DNA from: Clostridia bacterium
GTDB taxonomy: Bacteria > Bacillota > Clostridia > Christensenellales > CAG-314
NCBI GenBank assembly: GCA_036654455.1
Contig: JAVVRZ010000001.1
Span: forward strand, 407,332 to 450,277
Length of the DNA stretch: 42,946 nt
Direction: 5' to 3'
Shown: in pieces, positions 16,569 to 25,106 of the stretch
Position numbering within the stretch: position 1 is the first letter of the stretch
Layout: the number at the start of each line of letters is the position of its first letter
Notes under the pieces: generated by a model
Databases searched by the model: none
What the model was told of the DNA's origin: nothing
Seen by the model: the letters and a program-made list of their open reading frames with translations, nothing else
Translations under genes and position numbers: made by a program

Positions 16569-19460
16569 ATGACACAACTTTACGGTTTTAATCTAGACAA
16601 AAAGCAATACATTAAAGAAGTAAATTCTTATGGCTATTGTTATACTCACCAAAAGACAGGCTTAAAACTATTTTATTTGCAAAATGACGACACAAATAAG
16701 TCATTTAACATCAGTTTTGCTACGCCACCTGCAAATAGCACGGGCGTTGCCCACATAACTGAACACAGCGTGCTATGCGGTTCGACAAAATACCCCGTAA
16801 AAGAGCCATTCGTAGACCTTATTAAAGGTTCTCTCAACACATTCTTAAACGCTATGACCTATCCCGACAGCACGTATTACCCTTTTGCAAGTCAAAACGA
16901 GCAAGACTTTATGAACATAATGGGCATTTATCTTGACGCTGTATTTTGCCCTAATTCTGTCAAAAGAGAAGAAATATTCTTGCAAGAAGGCTGGCACTAT
17001 CACTTAGAGAACAAACAAGACGACCTAACAATTAACGGAGTAGTCTATAACGAAATGAAAGGTTCGTTCTCTTCGCCCGAAACATTAATATTTGAAGAAG
17101 TTCAAAAAGCTTTGTTTAACAACGCTTACGCAAATTGTTCGGGTGGCAACCCCGACTTTATCCCCGAATTATCTTATAAGGAATTTGTAGAATTTCACCA
17201 AAAATATTACCACCCCAGCAACGCTTCTATCTTTTTATATGGCGACTGCGATATAAATAAAGTTTTAGCCTTTATCGATAAAGAATATCTAAGTAAATTT
17301 GATAGACTAGACGTTGATTCTAAGATTATCCCCACCCCTGTTCCCAACAAATTTAAGACGGTAAATATCGCCTACCCGATTGGCGAACAAGATACGCTAG
17401 AAGACAAAACTTTTGTAAATATTAGCTATGTCGTAGAGCAAAACCCCGAAATAAATTTTGCTATGAGCGTTCTTGCTCAAATATTGTTTGGCACGGAGGC
17501 TTCTCCCGTTAAGCTTGCCCTTCTTAACAACAATTTATGCGGAGACGTTAGCGCAGACTTTGTAGATTCGCTACTTCAACCTGTGTTTACCATACAGGTT
17601 TCTAACACAAACCCCGATAAAGTTGAGCAAATTAAGCAAACTATATTCGATACTCTTTACAATTTATACAAAAACGGCATTGATAAAGAATTAGTCGAAG
17701 CTTGTTTAAACAAAGCCGAATTCGATTTAAGAGAAGCTAATCACGGCGGTTTGCCAAAAGGCGTAATTTATAGCATTGCTTGCTTATTTAGCAACCTTTA
17801 CGGCTTAGACGCATTCGCTCCCCTTTATTACGAAGACGTTATCGCTAAACTAAGAGCTGAAATTTCCAACAACTACTTCGAAAATTTACTAGAAGAAAAA
17901 CTTCTCAATAACGTTTTTGGCGCTATGGTTGTGCTTACGCCTCAAAAAGGCATTGGCGAACAAAAAGCTATTGACGACGCAAAAAAATTAGCCGAATACA
18001 AGGCGTCGCTTTCTAGTCAAGAGATTGACCAAATCGTAGCAAAAACTCAGGCTTTACAAGCGTATCAACAAGCCCCCGACACCAAGGAAGCTACAAATAC
18101 TATACCGGTGTTAAGTCTTAGCGACCTAGACAAAAAATCAAAATTCCTACCCGTTGAAACAAATTGCCAAAATAACGTAACAATAGTTTCTCACCAAACA
18201 TTTACTAATGGCATAGCTTATGTCAACTTAATGTTTGATACTTCTAGCGTCGCTCAGCAAGACCTTGCATATCTAGGTATACTAAGTAAAGTTTTAAGTA
18301 AATTAAACACCGCTAACCATACTTACGAACAAATATCTAAGCAGAGTTTAATTCATAGCGGAGGCATAGAGTTTAGCACAAACGCATATTCAAATAATGC
18401 TAACACTAAGACCTTCCACCCCTATTTAATAGCCGAATTTAAGGCTGTTGACGCAAAAATACAACAAACTATCGAACTTGTTAAAGATATATTATTAAAT
18501 ACCGACTTTACCGACAAGGCAAGACTATTACAAATTCTTAACGGCGAAGTAGCGTATAGCCAAATGTTTATGCTTCAAGCAGGACACTCGGTAGTAAGCT
18601 ATCGTGTAGGCTCGTATTTTAGCCCGATTATGAATTACTTTGAAAAGACTACAATGTACACTTACTTTGATCTAGTCAAATCAATAGTAGCCGACTACGA
18701 CAATAAGGCAGACGAGCTAGTCGCTAAACTAATTTCTCTTGCAAAGCAAATTATTACAAAACCTAACTTGTTTGTAGGCGTAACGGGAGCAAAAGAGCAA
18801 ATTGAAGCTCTAAACAAAGCTATTGACCAATTAACAACAGCTTTGCCTGCTAGCCAAATTACTGCGCAACCTCAACAATTTACGGTAGATTGCGCAAACG
18901 AAGCTTTCTTAACCCCTTCTAACGTGCAATACGTGGGTCAAGGTTACAACTTTATTGACTTAGGCTTTAAGTATAGCGGTCAACTTCTTGTAGCTAGCAC
19001 AATACTAAGAAGCGATTATTTATGGAATAACGTAAGAGTACTAGGCGGAGCTTATGGCGCAATGCTCAATATGGGTAGAAACGGCAACTTTGTCTTAGTT
19101 TCTTATCGTGACCCTAAGCTTGCAGAAACATATCAAGTCTATGAGAATATGCCTAAGTATTTGCAAGAAATTAACCTTACCGACAAAGAAATATTGAAGT
19201 ATATTATCGGCACTTTCCAAAGAATTGACGCCCCTCTAACGCCTCAACAAGCAGGACAAACTGCAATAACATATTACATCAATAAACTTACCGCAGACGA
19301 TATACAACAAACTCGCAACGAGATATTCGCTTGCACTAACAAAGATTTAGTAGCAGTAGCCGACTTAGTTAAGGCAGTACTGAGCAAACACGCAGTTGCA
19401 ACTCTTGGTAACGCTCAAAAAATACAAGAAAATAAAGATTTATTTAAAAAATTAATCTAA
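16569..19460 (+). CDS. M16C-family zinc metallopeptidase (presequence-protease type)
   Basis: This is a 963-aa protein with the size and layout of the PreP/Cym1 group: four homologous domains in one chain. The inverted zinc motif H62-ITE-H66 is present with the third ligand glutamate E162 in VVYNEMKG. The substrate-chamber region NTFLNAMTYPDSTYYPF follows the zinc site. It has no signal peptide, so it probably degrades peptides in the cytoplasm. It is a monocistronic unit read divergently from arcBC and ends at a strong terminator. Its job in fermenting cells may be recycling of imported or internal peptides into amino acids. That role is inferred. Confidence 0.93.
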   Translation: MTQLYGFNLDKKQYIKEVNSYGYCYTHQKTGLKLFYLQNDDTNKSFNISFATPPANSTGVAHITEHSVLCGSTKYPVKEPFVDLIKGSLNTFLNAMTYPDSTYYPFASQNEQDFMNIMGIYLDAVFCPNSVKREEIFLQEGWHYHLENKQDDLTINGVVYNEMKGSFSSPETLIFEEVQKALFNNAYANCSGGNPDFIPELSYKEFVEFHQKYYHPSNASIFLYGDCDINKVLAFIDKEYLSKFDRLDVDSKIIPTPVPNKFKTVNIAYPIGEQDTLEDKTFVNISYVVEQNPEINFAMSVLAQILFGTEASPVKLALLNNNLCGDVSADFVDSLLQPVFTIQVSNTNPDKVEQIKQTIFDTLYNLYKNGIDKELVEACLNKAEFDLREANHGGLPKGVIYSIACLFSNLYGLDAFAPLYYEDVIAKLRAEISNNYFENLLEEKLLNNVFGAMVVLTPQKGIGEQKAIDDAKKLAEYKASLSSQEIDQIVAKTQALQAYQQAPDTKEATNTIPVLSLSDLDKKSKFLPVETNCQNNVTIVSHQTFTNGIAYVNLMFDTSSVAQQDLAYLGILSKVLSKLNTANHTYEQISKQSLIHSGGIEFSTNAYSNNANTKTFHPYLIAEFKAVDAKIQQTIELVKDILLNTDFTDKARLLQILNGEVAYSQMFMLQAGHSVVSYRVGSYFSPIMNYFEKTTMYTYFDLVKSIVADYDNKADELVAKLISLAKQIITKPNLFVGVTGAKEQIEALNKAIDQLTTALPASQITAQPQQFTVDCANEAFLTPSNVQYVGQGYNFIDLGFKYSGQLLVASTILRSDYLWNNVRVLGGAYGAMLNMGRNGNFVLVSYRDPKLAETYQVYENMPKYLQEINLTDKEILKYIIGTFQRIDAPLTPQQAGQTAITYYINKLTADDIQQTRNEIFACTNKDLVAVADLVKAVLSKHAVATLGNAQKIQENKDLFKKLI

Positions 19461-19555
19461 ATTTAATTCTTGTGTTAACTTCTAGACTTAGACTATTTAA
19501 ATTTAAAGCAAAGTCTTAGTTTCAAGTTTCGCAAATATAGTTTATTTTTAACGCT

Positions 19556-19589
19556 AAAAATACCACCCTTTTTGGGGTGGTATTTTTTT
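19556..19589. terminator. Bidirectional intrinsic terminator between convergent genes
   Basis: An eight-pair GC-containing stem (19561-19568 with 19575-19582) is flanked by five As on the left and seven Ts on the right. It ends the peptidase transcript. In the other direction it can end the Mrp transcript coming from the right. Confidence 0.9.
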
Positions 19590-19649
19590 AACAAAGAAAT
19601 TTATATAAATTTACCTAAGCATTTTAGCTTTAATATTTATCAAAATATT

Positions 19650-20471
19650 TTAGTCTTTAAATTGTTTGATAATCTTTTCAACCGCATTTGTTAAGTAATC
19701 TAATTTGCAAGCTTCTATATCGCCTTTATCGCAAAAAGTAGCAAGATTTTGGTCTATTGGAATACTAGCTAGCAAGGGTATATTATTTTGCTCGGCTACT
19801 TTGTTAGTTTTATTTTGCCCAAAGACATATAATTTTTTGTTACAATCGGGACATAACACATAACTCATATTTTCAACAATGCCGATTACGGGTATCTTCA
19901 TCATTTCAGCCATTTTAACAGCTTTTTGCACAATTAAGGAAACTAATTCTTGCGGAGAAGTAACTACTATAATACCATCGACTTTAATTGATTGAAATAC
20001 CGTAAGCGGAACGTCGCCTGTGCCCGGTGGCATATCGATAAACATATAGTCTACGTCTTTCCAAATTATTTCACCCCAAAACTGTTTAACGAGATTAGCT
20101 ATAATTGGACCTCTCCAAATAATTGGTTGCGTTTCGTCGGGCAAAAGCAAGTTAGACGATACAATTTGTATGCCCTTGCGACTTAATTTAGGATACGCTC
20201 CGTTGTCGTCGCCGGACAAACTGCCCGAAACGCTAAACATCTTAGGAATAGACGGACCTGTGATATCTGCGTCAAGTATAGCTACCCTCTTGCCTTTGTC
20301 AAGCATACCTACTGCAAGTAAGGCTGTAACAAGAGATTTGCCCACCCCGCCTTTACCGCTAACTATGCCTATTACGTGTTTAACGCTAGACTGTGGGTGA
20401 AGTTTTTCTTCTAGGCTACGTTCTTGACAATCTTCTTTGCAACTAGAACAATCGTGATTACATTCGCTCAT
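19650..20471 (-). CDS. mrp: Mrp/NBP35-family Fe-S cluster carrier P-loop ATPase
   Basis: This 273-aa deviant Walker A ATPase has GKGGVGKS at 39-46 and a DADITGPSIP switch, and belongs to the ApbC/Mrp/Nbp35 family of iron-sulfur cluster scaffolds. Four N-terminal cysteines (C4, C8, C11, C15) resemble the Nbp35 ferredoxin-like motif, which bacterial Mrp often lacks. A CPDC pair near the C-terminus supplies the dimer-bridging cluster site. It stands alone with AAAGGAAG before the ATG. The many Fe-S proteins in the window (22952-25106, 34764-37768) are plausible clients, which is inference. Confidence 0.92.
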   Translation of the reverse strand: MSECNHDCSSCKEDCQERSLEEKLHPQSSVKHVIGIVSGKGGVGKSLVTALLAVGMLDKGKRVAILDADITGPSIPKMFSVSGSLSGDDNGAYPKLSRKGIQIVSSNLLLPDETQPIIWRGPIIANLVKQFWGEIIWKDVDYMFIDMPPGTGDVPLTVFQSIKVDGIIVVTSPQELVSLIVQKAVKMAEMMKIPVIGIVENMSYVLCPDCNKKLYVFGQNKTNKVAEQNNIPLLASIPIDQNLATFCDKGDIEACKLDYLTNAVEKIIKQFKD

Positions 20472-20565
20472 TTTTCTACTTCCTTTTATATTCTTTATTT
20501 ATATAATCTACTTTTTACTAATTTTTATCAATTCTATTTTTTTGTTTGGTTTTGTTTATTTTAAT

Positions 20566-20622
20566 TTGCTTAGTTTAGCTGTTTGACATTATAGCTAAAT
20601 AGTTTTTATCTAAACTAAGCAA
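20566..20622. repeat. Long inverted repeat abutting the YczE-type gene stop codon
   Basis: TTGCTTAGTTTAG at 20566-20578 is perfectly inverted at 20610-20622, with a 31-base spacer. The match extends further with one bulged base. The right arm ends exactly at the stop codon of the gene at 20623-21414. No T-run follows on either strand, so it is not a standard terminator. It could be a transcript-stabilising hairpin. Confidence 0.6.
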
Positions 20623-21414
20623 TTAAAAACAAATTTTTCGCAGTAGCGGTCTAAGCGGTCGTTGAAGTAGTTTAATTACTAAGCCAACCGTCAAAGCTAA
20701 TATTACCGTGCCTTCTCTAATGCCTACGACTTTTCCAAATACAATTAGCGATAAGATAATCGAGCTAATTACCATAAAGACATCAACTAATATTTTAAAA
20801 GTGGAAAAACTAAACTTCTTTTGCTTTTTGGTAATCGCAAGCGCAAGCCCTTCGACAGGTAGAGGCAATAAATCGACCTCGACATATAAAAATACGCCAA
20901 AAGCGATTAGTATTACGGCTATTGCTAACATACCTAATTGTCCAAAATATGTTGGAAAGCAAAAACCGCCTAGAACTAATTTCCACAAGTCGCAAGAATA
21001 TCCAAAAATTGTTGAAAATATTAATTGAAAAACATTATACCACGCAAATTTTTTGCCTAGAATGCACCACTGCAAAATCACCCAAACGGCATAAGTAAGC
21101 GTTATTGTAACGCTTAAAGGTATATTGGTTGCTAGATAAATTATATAGGGCAAGCTACTCGCCGCAGAAATACCTAAATTGCTATTGATTGCAAACGCTA
21201 CGCCCAAACCTATAAAAATTAGCCCGACAACGTAGATAATTACCCTAAGAACAAATTTTTTAGCGCTTTTTGCTTGCAAAACTTTATTTACATTTTGCTT
21301 GTCAAAAACTTCTTGTTCTGGGTTTAAATCTACTTGATTTTGACAACCTTTTGGAATATTATTGCCTAAATCTTGGTCTATTTCTTGTTCGTTATGCAAA
21401 TTTTTATTTGTCAT
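20623..21414 (-). CDS. YczE/YitT-like integral membrane protein with charged N-terminal tail
   Basis: This is a 263-aa protein. Residues 1-52 are hydrophilic and rich in N, Q, E and K. About five or six transmembrane helices follow. GLGVAFAINSNLGISAASSL near the first helix and the VDLLPLPVEGLALAI segment are typical of the YczE family (related to YitT), whose function is not well established; one member affects lipopeptide production. The tail is unusually long. It starts eight bases after the GNAT gene stop, so the two form an operon. No transport substrate can be proposed from the sequence. Confidence 0.75.
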   Translation of the reverse strand: MTNKNLHNEQEIDQDLGNNIPKGCQNQVDLNPEQEVFDKQNVNKVLQAKSAKKFVLRVIIYVVGLIFIGLGVAFAINSNLGISAASSLPYIIYLATNIPLSVTITLTYAVWVILQWCILGKKFAWYNVFQLIFSTIFGYSCDLWKLVLGGFCFPTYFGQLGMLAIAVILIAFGVFLYVEVDLLPLPVEGLALAITKKQKKFSFSTFKILVDVFMVISSIILSLIVFGKVVGIREGTVILALTVGLVIKLLQRPLRPLLRKICF

Positions 21415-21422
21415 TTTAACCT

Positions 21423-21905
21423 TTATTGTTGTTTTTGATAGGCTAATCGTTCTTGTCCGTCGGCAAGAAAAATTATTCCGCAGTAAGTAAAACCAAACTT
21501 AGCAAATAAGTTCTGCATCACCATGTTGTCTTTGTGAGTGTCTACTCTAATATTTTTAATTTTGTCAAAACAAAACTCTAAGCAGGCTTTTGCTACGCCT
21601 TTACTGGTTTGACTGCTTGCAAGTCTATGTATGACGCCGTATTTATCCTCATTGAGCCATTTGCCTATGATATAAGAGTAAGTAGAATCATTTGCGATTG
21701 TAAAGCAAAAGACTCCGCAAATTGTATTATTTTCAAGACAAACATATAAGTTAGCGTTTAAAATATCTTGCTTGATTATTTGCCTACTGGGATATACTTT
21801 TTTCCATTGATTAGGGTTGCCTACTTTGGCCATAAAGTCTTGCGCAGTAGAATAAATTGACATAATATCGTCAAGTTGAGAAATATTTGCGTATTCTATC
21901 TTCAA
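21423..21905 (-). CDS. GNAT-family N-acetyltransferase
   Basis: This is a 160-aa single-domain protein with the GNAT pattern: an N-terminal helix pair, the VCLENNTICGVFCF beta strands, an acetyl-CoA loop region, and the C-terminal LFAKFGFTYCGIIFL strand that closes most GNAT folds. The RxxGxG loop is poorly matched (QTSKGVAKACLEF). The segment DTHKDNMVMQNLFAKFGF is typical of the family. The acceptor substrate is unknown. It is first of a two-gene operon with the YczE-type membrane protein. Its promoter overlaps a short palindrome. Confidence 0.82.
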   Translation of the reverse strand: MKIEYANISQLDDIMSIYSTAQDFMAKVGNPNQWKKVYPSRQIIKQDILNANLYVCLENNTICGVFCFTIANDSTYSYIIGKWLNEDKYGVIHRLASSQTSKGVAKACLEFCFDKIKNIRVDTHKDNMVMQNLFAKFGFTYCGIIFLADGQERLAYQKQQ

Positions 21906-21927
21906 ATTAGTACCTCTTTCTAGCAGT

Positions 21928-21956
21928 AATATAGCACAATAATTTGCCTAAGGCAA
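21928..21956 (-). promoter_or_regulatory. Predicted promoter of the GNAT-YczE operon with palindromic -35
   Basis: On the minus strand, TTGCCT (21951-21956), a 17-base spacer and TATATT (21928-21933) form a promoter. The -35 lies inside the perfect 13-base palindrome at 21944-21956, TTGCCT and AGGCAA around one base. A repressor bound there would block polymerase. Confidence 0.5.
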
Positions 21957-21959
21957 CAA

Positions 21960-22727
21960 CTACTCAAACATTTTTTGATATCTAGATAAAAACATTTTTA
22001 AAAAATTAATGTTCTCTATTTCTTCAAATTTAATTGTTTTAAGCTGATTGCCCTCTATTTGTTTAATATCGGCAAGAGGAATAGCCGTAATTATTGGCGA
22101 ATGAGTAGAAATAATAAATTGACAGTTGTGATGCGTAGCGTATTCTTGTATAATATAGGCAAGATTATATTGATTTTGGTAAGATAATGCGCTTTCGGGT
22201 TCGTCAATTAGATATAGTCCGTTGTCACGCAAGCGAGAATTAAAGAAAGTTAAAAACCCTTCGCCGTGAGAAGAAGTGGACAATTCTCTTTTATACATAT
22301 TATTTAGCTGAAATAAAGTCGAAGCGTGCGGTTGGACGGCATAACTTTTGGCGGTGTCGCTTAAAGAGCTACTTTCTATTTCATTAATTTGTTCTTTGGC
22401 TTCCTTTTTCATTTGACAAACTTGTTTGATATAATCAATAAAGTCTTCGGCTGAAAAAAAGAATTTTGTCTTTGGAGTCGCTCTCCGTTCGATTACAAAA
22501 CAAGACGTTACTTTTGCTATATCTTCGTTTATGCTATAAGCCGACAAAGAAAAGCAACTGCTTCTTTGAGCGAGTATTTTAATTAAAGTAGACTTCCCTG
22601 CGCCGTTATCTCCGCAAAAAATGGTAACTGGGCTAGTAAAACTTATGCTTTTACAGTTGTTGACAAGCGGAATAAAAGGATAGTCCGTTTTAGTTAAATT
22701 GTTGTTGACAAGTTTATCAATAAACAT
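21960..22727 (-). CDS. Stand-alone AAA/ABC-type ATPase
   Basis: This 255-aa P-loop ATPase has Walker A GDNGAGKST, Walker B LYLIDEPESAL and an IISTHSPII switch, the arrangement of AAA_21/RecF-like ATPases. A helical insert (about 100-160) sits between the Walker motifs where SMC-type proteins carry coiled coil. There is no transmembrane partner, nuclease or toxin gene next to it, so it is neither a transporter nor an evident OLD- or Septu-type defence pair. It has a separate promoter and is divergent from the proline-oxidation operon. Its function is unknown. Confidence 0.8.
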   Translation of the reverse strand: MFIDKLVNNNLTKTDYPFIPLVNNCKSISFTSPVTIFCGDNGAGKSTLIKILAQRSSCFSLSAYSINEDIAKVTSCFVIERRATPKTKFFFSAEDFIDYIKQVCQMKKEAKEQINEIESSSLSDTAKSYAVQPHASTLFQLNNMYKRELSTSSHGEGFLTFFNSRLRDNGLYLIDEPESALSYQNQYNLAYIIQEYATHHNCQFIISTHSPIITAIPLADIKQIEGNQLKTIKFEEIENINFLKMFLSRYQKMFE

Positions 22728-22771
22728 TTTTGCTCCCGTTTATCGTTTATTTTGTTTATTTTAATAAGTAT

Positions 22772-22800
22772 ATTGTACCATAAAATTAATATCTTTTCAA
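22772..22800 (-). promoter_or_regulatory. Predicted promoter of the AAA ATPase gene
   Basis: On the minus strand, TTGAAA (22795-22800), a 17-base spacer and TACAAT (22772-22777) predict a start near 22765. GGGAG lies before the ATG. Confidence 0.6.
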
Positions 22801-22873
22801 ATGATATTTTATATTAACTAAATAGTAAAAACTTAAATAAATGAAAAAAAGCTAAGTATTTTTCCAAAACATC

Positions 22874-22926
22874 TTGATTTTATGTGACATTTTGCTATAC
22901 TTAAAACGTAGACAATATTATGTCTA
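22874..22926 (+). promoter_or_regulatory. Predicted promoter and +1 inverted repeat of the amino-acid dehydrogenase operon
   Basis: TTGATT (22874-22879), a 16-base spacer and TATACT (22896-22901) predict a start near 22908. Right there TAGACA-N6-TGTCTA (22909-22926) forms an inverted repeat across the first transcribed bases, a classical repressor position. A substrate-responsive repressor is a reasonable guess, but none is encoded next to it. Confidence 0.5.
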
Positions 22927-22951
22927 AATCTATAATAATTGGCGGTGTATT

Positions 22952-23254
22952 ATGCGTATTGAAGAACATCCTATATTGACTTTTCCAAAGGGGAAAATGG
23001 TCAAGTTTTATTTTTGTGGCAAAGAACTTTACGGCAAAGAGGGCGAGCCCATAGTTGCGGCTTTACACGACAATAATATCAAGGTGTTAGGCTATTCCAA
23101 CAAATCACGCCCTCGTGGACTGTACTGCGCAATAGGTAATTGCTCGTCTTGCCTTGCGACTGTAAACGGAGAACCTAATGTTCGCACCTGCGTAACTCCG
23201 CTACAAGAGAATATGCAAGTTGAGATACAACACGGCAAAGGAGTGATAAAATGA
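22952..23254 (+). CDS. [2Fe-2S] small subunit of a HcnA/LhpF-like dehydrogenase
   Basis: This 100-aa ferredoxin-like subunit of the Fer2_4 type has four cysteines at C59, C64, C67 and C80 in the order C-x4-C-x2-C-x12-C, which bind a plant-type [2Fe-2S] cluster. Such subunits accompany HcnB/HcnC-like flavoproteins in hydrogen cyanide synthase, opine and D-hydroxyproline dehydrogenases. It is first in a four-gene set and overlaps the next gene by four bases. Its ribosome site (GGCGGTG) is imperfect. It should pass electrons between the flavin sites of its partners. Confidence 0.9.
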   Translation: MRIEEHPILTFPKGKMVKFYFCGKELYGKEGEPIVAALHDNNIKVLGYSNKSRPRGLYCAIGNCSSCLATVNGEPNVRTCVTPLQENMQVEIQHGKGVIK

Positions 23255-24339
23255 TTAACACAGATTTAGCCATAATTGGCGGAGGCCCTGCTGGTATGCG
23301 AGCGAGCGTTCAAGCGGCAAAGATGGGCGCAAAAGTCATTTTAATTGACCGTAACGCTAACTTAGGCGGACAACTTATCAAACAAACGCACAAATTTTTC
23401 GGTTCAGAAAAACAATACGCCTCAAAAAGAGGCATTGATATTTGTAAAATTCTACTTCAAGAAGTTTTAGATAATCCAAACATCACCATTATGACAAATG
23501 CAACCGTACTTGGCGTATATGAAGACGGCGTAATAACTATCGAACAAAACAACAAATATAAAAAAGTCTTTCCAAAGGCTATTATAGTGGCTACCGGCGC
23601 AAGCGAGAAATTTTTACCATTTGCAAATAATGATTTGCCCGGTATTTATGGCGCAGGCGCAGTGCAAACGCTTATGAATGTTTATGGGGTTGCTCCCGGA
23701 AACAAAGTTGTGATGGTAGGCGCAGGCAATATAGGCTTAATTGTAAGCTACCAACTACTTCAAGCAGGCGTTTCGGTAGTAGCGGTCATTGACGCTGCCC
23801 CAAACATAGGCGGTTACCTTGTTCACGCTAGCAAGCTTGCAAGACTAGGCGTGCCTATTATGACTAGTACGACCATTAAAATGGCGCACGGCGTTGACTG
23901 TGTTGAAGGAGTTACCCTAGTCAAACTTGACGCTAATTGGCAAGAAATTCCTTCTAGCGAATTCTATCTTTCTTGCGATAATTTATGTATTTCGGTAGGT
24001 TTAAGTCCGCTATGCGAGTTACTCTATCAAGCAAATTGTAAAATGAGCTATGTTTCTACCTTAGGCGGATTTGTGCCTATGCGCAACGAATTAATGCAAA
24101 CTTCAATACCTAATATATTTATAGCCGGCGACGTTGCAGGCGTAGAAGAAGCTAGTTCGGCAATGGTTGAAGGTTCAATCGCAGGGCTTACGGCAAGCAA
24201 ATATTTAGGCTTTAATATGCCCGACTACGAAATGACTTTGCAAGATTATTTAAGTCAAATAGCTACGCTTAGAAACGGTCCAATAGGTAAAAAAATTACC
24301 CAAGCGCTTGAACAAGTTAAATTAGGAGGTAACGAATAA
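23251..24339 (+). CDS. FAD/NAD(P)-binding subunit of a HcnB/LhpE-like dehydrogenase
   Basis: This 362-aa pyridine-nucleotide-disulfide-type oxidoreductase has an N-terminal Rossmann motif (LAIIGGGPAGMRASVQAA) for FAD, a second one (VVMVGAGNIGLIVSYQLL) for a dinucleotide, and IPNIFIAGDVAGVEE for the flavin ribityl contact. Long HcnB proteins carry a C-terminal BFD-like Fe-S domain. Here that domain is missing and is found instead on the next gene, so this subunit is split. It is preceded and followed by overlapping genes (ATGA and TAATG), which shows tight coupling. It likely mediates electron exit to a carrier. Confidence 0.88.
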   Translation: MINTDLAIIGGGPAGMRASVQAAKMGAKVILIDRNANLGGQLIKQTHKFFGSEKQYASKRGIDICKILLQEVLDNPNITIMTNATVLGVYEDGVITIEQNNKYKKVFPKAIIVATGASEKFLPFANNDLPGIYGAGAVQTLMNVYGVAPGNKVVMVGAGNIGLIVSYQLLQAGVSVVAVIDAAPNIGGYLVHASKLARLGVPIMTSTTIKMAHGVDCVEGVTLVKLDANWQEIPSSEFYLSCDNLCISVGLSPLCELLYQANCKMSYVSTLGGFVPMRNELMQTSIPNIFIAGDVAGVEEASSAMVEGSIAGLTASKYLGFNMPDYEMTLQDYLSQIATLRNGPIGKKITQALEQVKLGGNE

Positions 24340-25106
24340 TGTTAGAAAAAACTGGTATCGCCGAACAAAATTTAATTGACCAAGTTATTCCTAGTCAAAT
24401 AAGGCTCTCAAAAGGCGCTGTGGCGGTCGTTGAATGTTTTCAATGTATTCCCTGCAACCCTTGTTACACTGCCTGCGTACGTGGAGCGATGAAGAAATTG
24501 ACCGATATAAACGATAGACCCCAAGTCAATACCGACATTTGTAACGGCTGTGGAATGTGCCTTACAAGTTGTCCGGGTCTTGCGATATTTATAGTTGACT
24601 GCTCTTATAGCGACAAAGAGTGCTTGATTAAACTTCCTTACGAGTTCCTTCCCCTACCAAAAGAAAACAGTTTTGTAACCGCAACCGACCGTAGCGGTAA
24701 ACCCGTTTGTCGAGCCAAAGTTGTAAAAGTTACACTTTCGGCTAGACAAGACCGAACCGCTATAATTAGTTTAGTTGCGCCGAAAGAATTTGCTAACGTA
24801 ATAAGATGTTTTAAAATCGAAGATATTTATTCCAATAACACAATCATTTGTAGATGCGAAGGGCTTACCTTAGGCGAATTAAGAGAGCTTATTCGCAAGG
24901 GGTACACTACTCTTGACGAGATAAAGCGTATTTCTAGGGCGGGTATGGGAGCTTGTCAAGGTAGAACGTGCAGGCAACTTATTATGAATGAAATTGCAAA
25001 AATTACCAATGTCAAACCGGCAGACCAACTTATGTCGACTTATAGACCGCCGGTAAAACCAATTAAATTAGGACTACTTGCAACGGAGGACGACGACAAT
25101 GAATAA
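24339..25106 (+). CDS. Ferredoxin plus BFD-like Fe-S subunit of the dehydrogenase
   Basis: This is a 255-aa protein. Residues about 32-100 hold two [4Fe-4S] motifs (CFQCIPCNPC and CNGCGMCLTSCP). Residues about 178-220 are a BFD-like domain with CRC and, 31 residues later, MGACQGRTC, which binds a [2Fe-2S] cluster. A short linker domain joins them. This fusion supplies the module lost from the preceding subunit and adds ferredoxin clusters. Dye-linked proline dehydrogenases of archaea use a comparable ferredoxin-like subunit. Low-potential clusters suggest electrons go to ferredoxin or a membrane complex rather than oxygen. Confidence 0.88.
   Translation: MLEKTGIAEQNLIDQVIPSQIRLSKGAVAVVECFQCIPCNPCYTACVRGAMKKLTDINDRPQVNTDICNGCGMCLTSCPGLAIFIVDCSYSDKECLIKLPYEFLPLPKENSFVTATDRSGKPVCRAKVVKVTLSARQDRTAIISLVAPKEFANVIRCFKIEDIYSNNTIICRCEGLTLGELRELIRKGYTTLDEIKRISRAGMGACQGRTCRQLIMNEIAKITNVKPADQLMSTYRPPVKPIKLGLLATEDDDNE

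Noticed and set aside
21960-22727. Two-gene phage defence system with the neighbouring GNAT or Fe-S gene
   Set aside because: The neighbours have separate promoters and metabolic identities, and no nuclease or reverse transcriptase is present.
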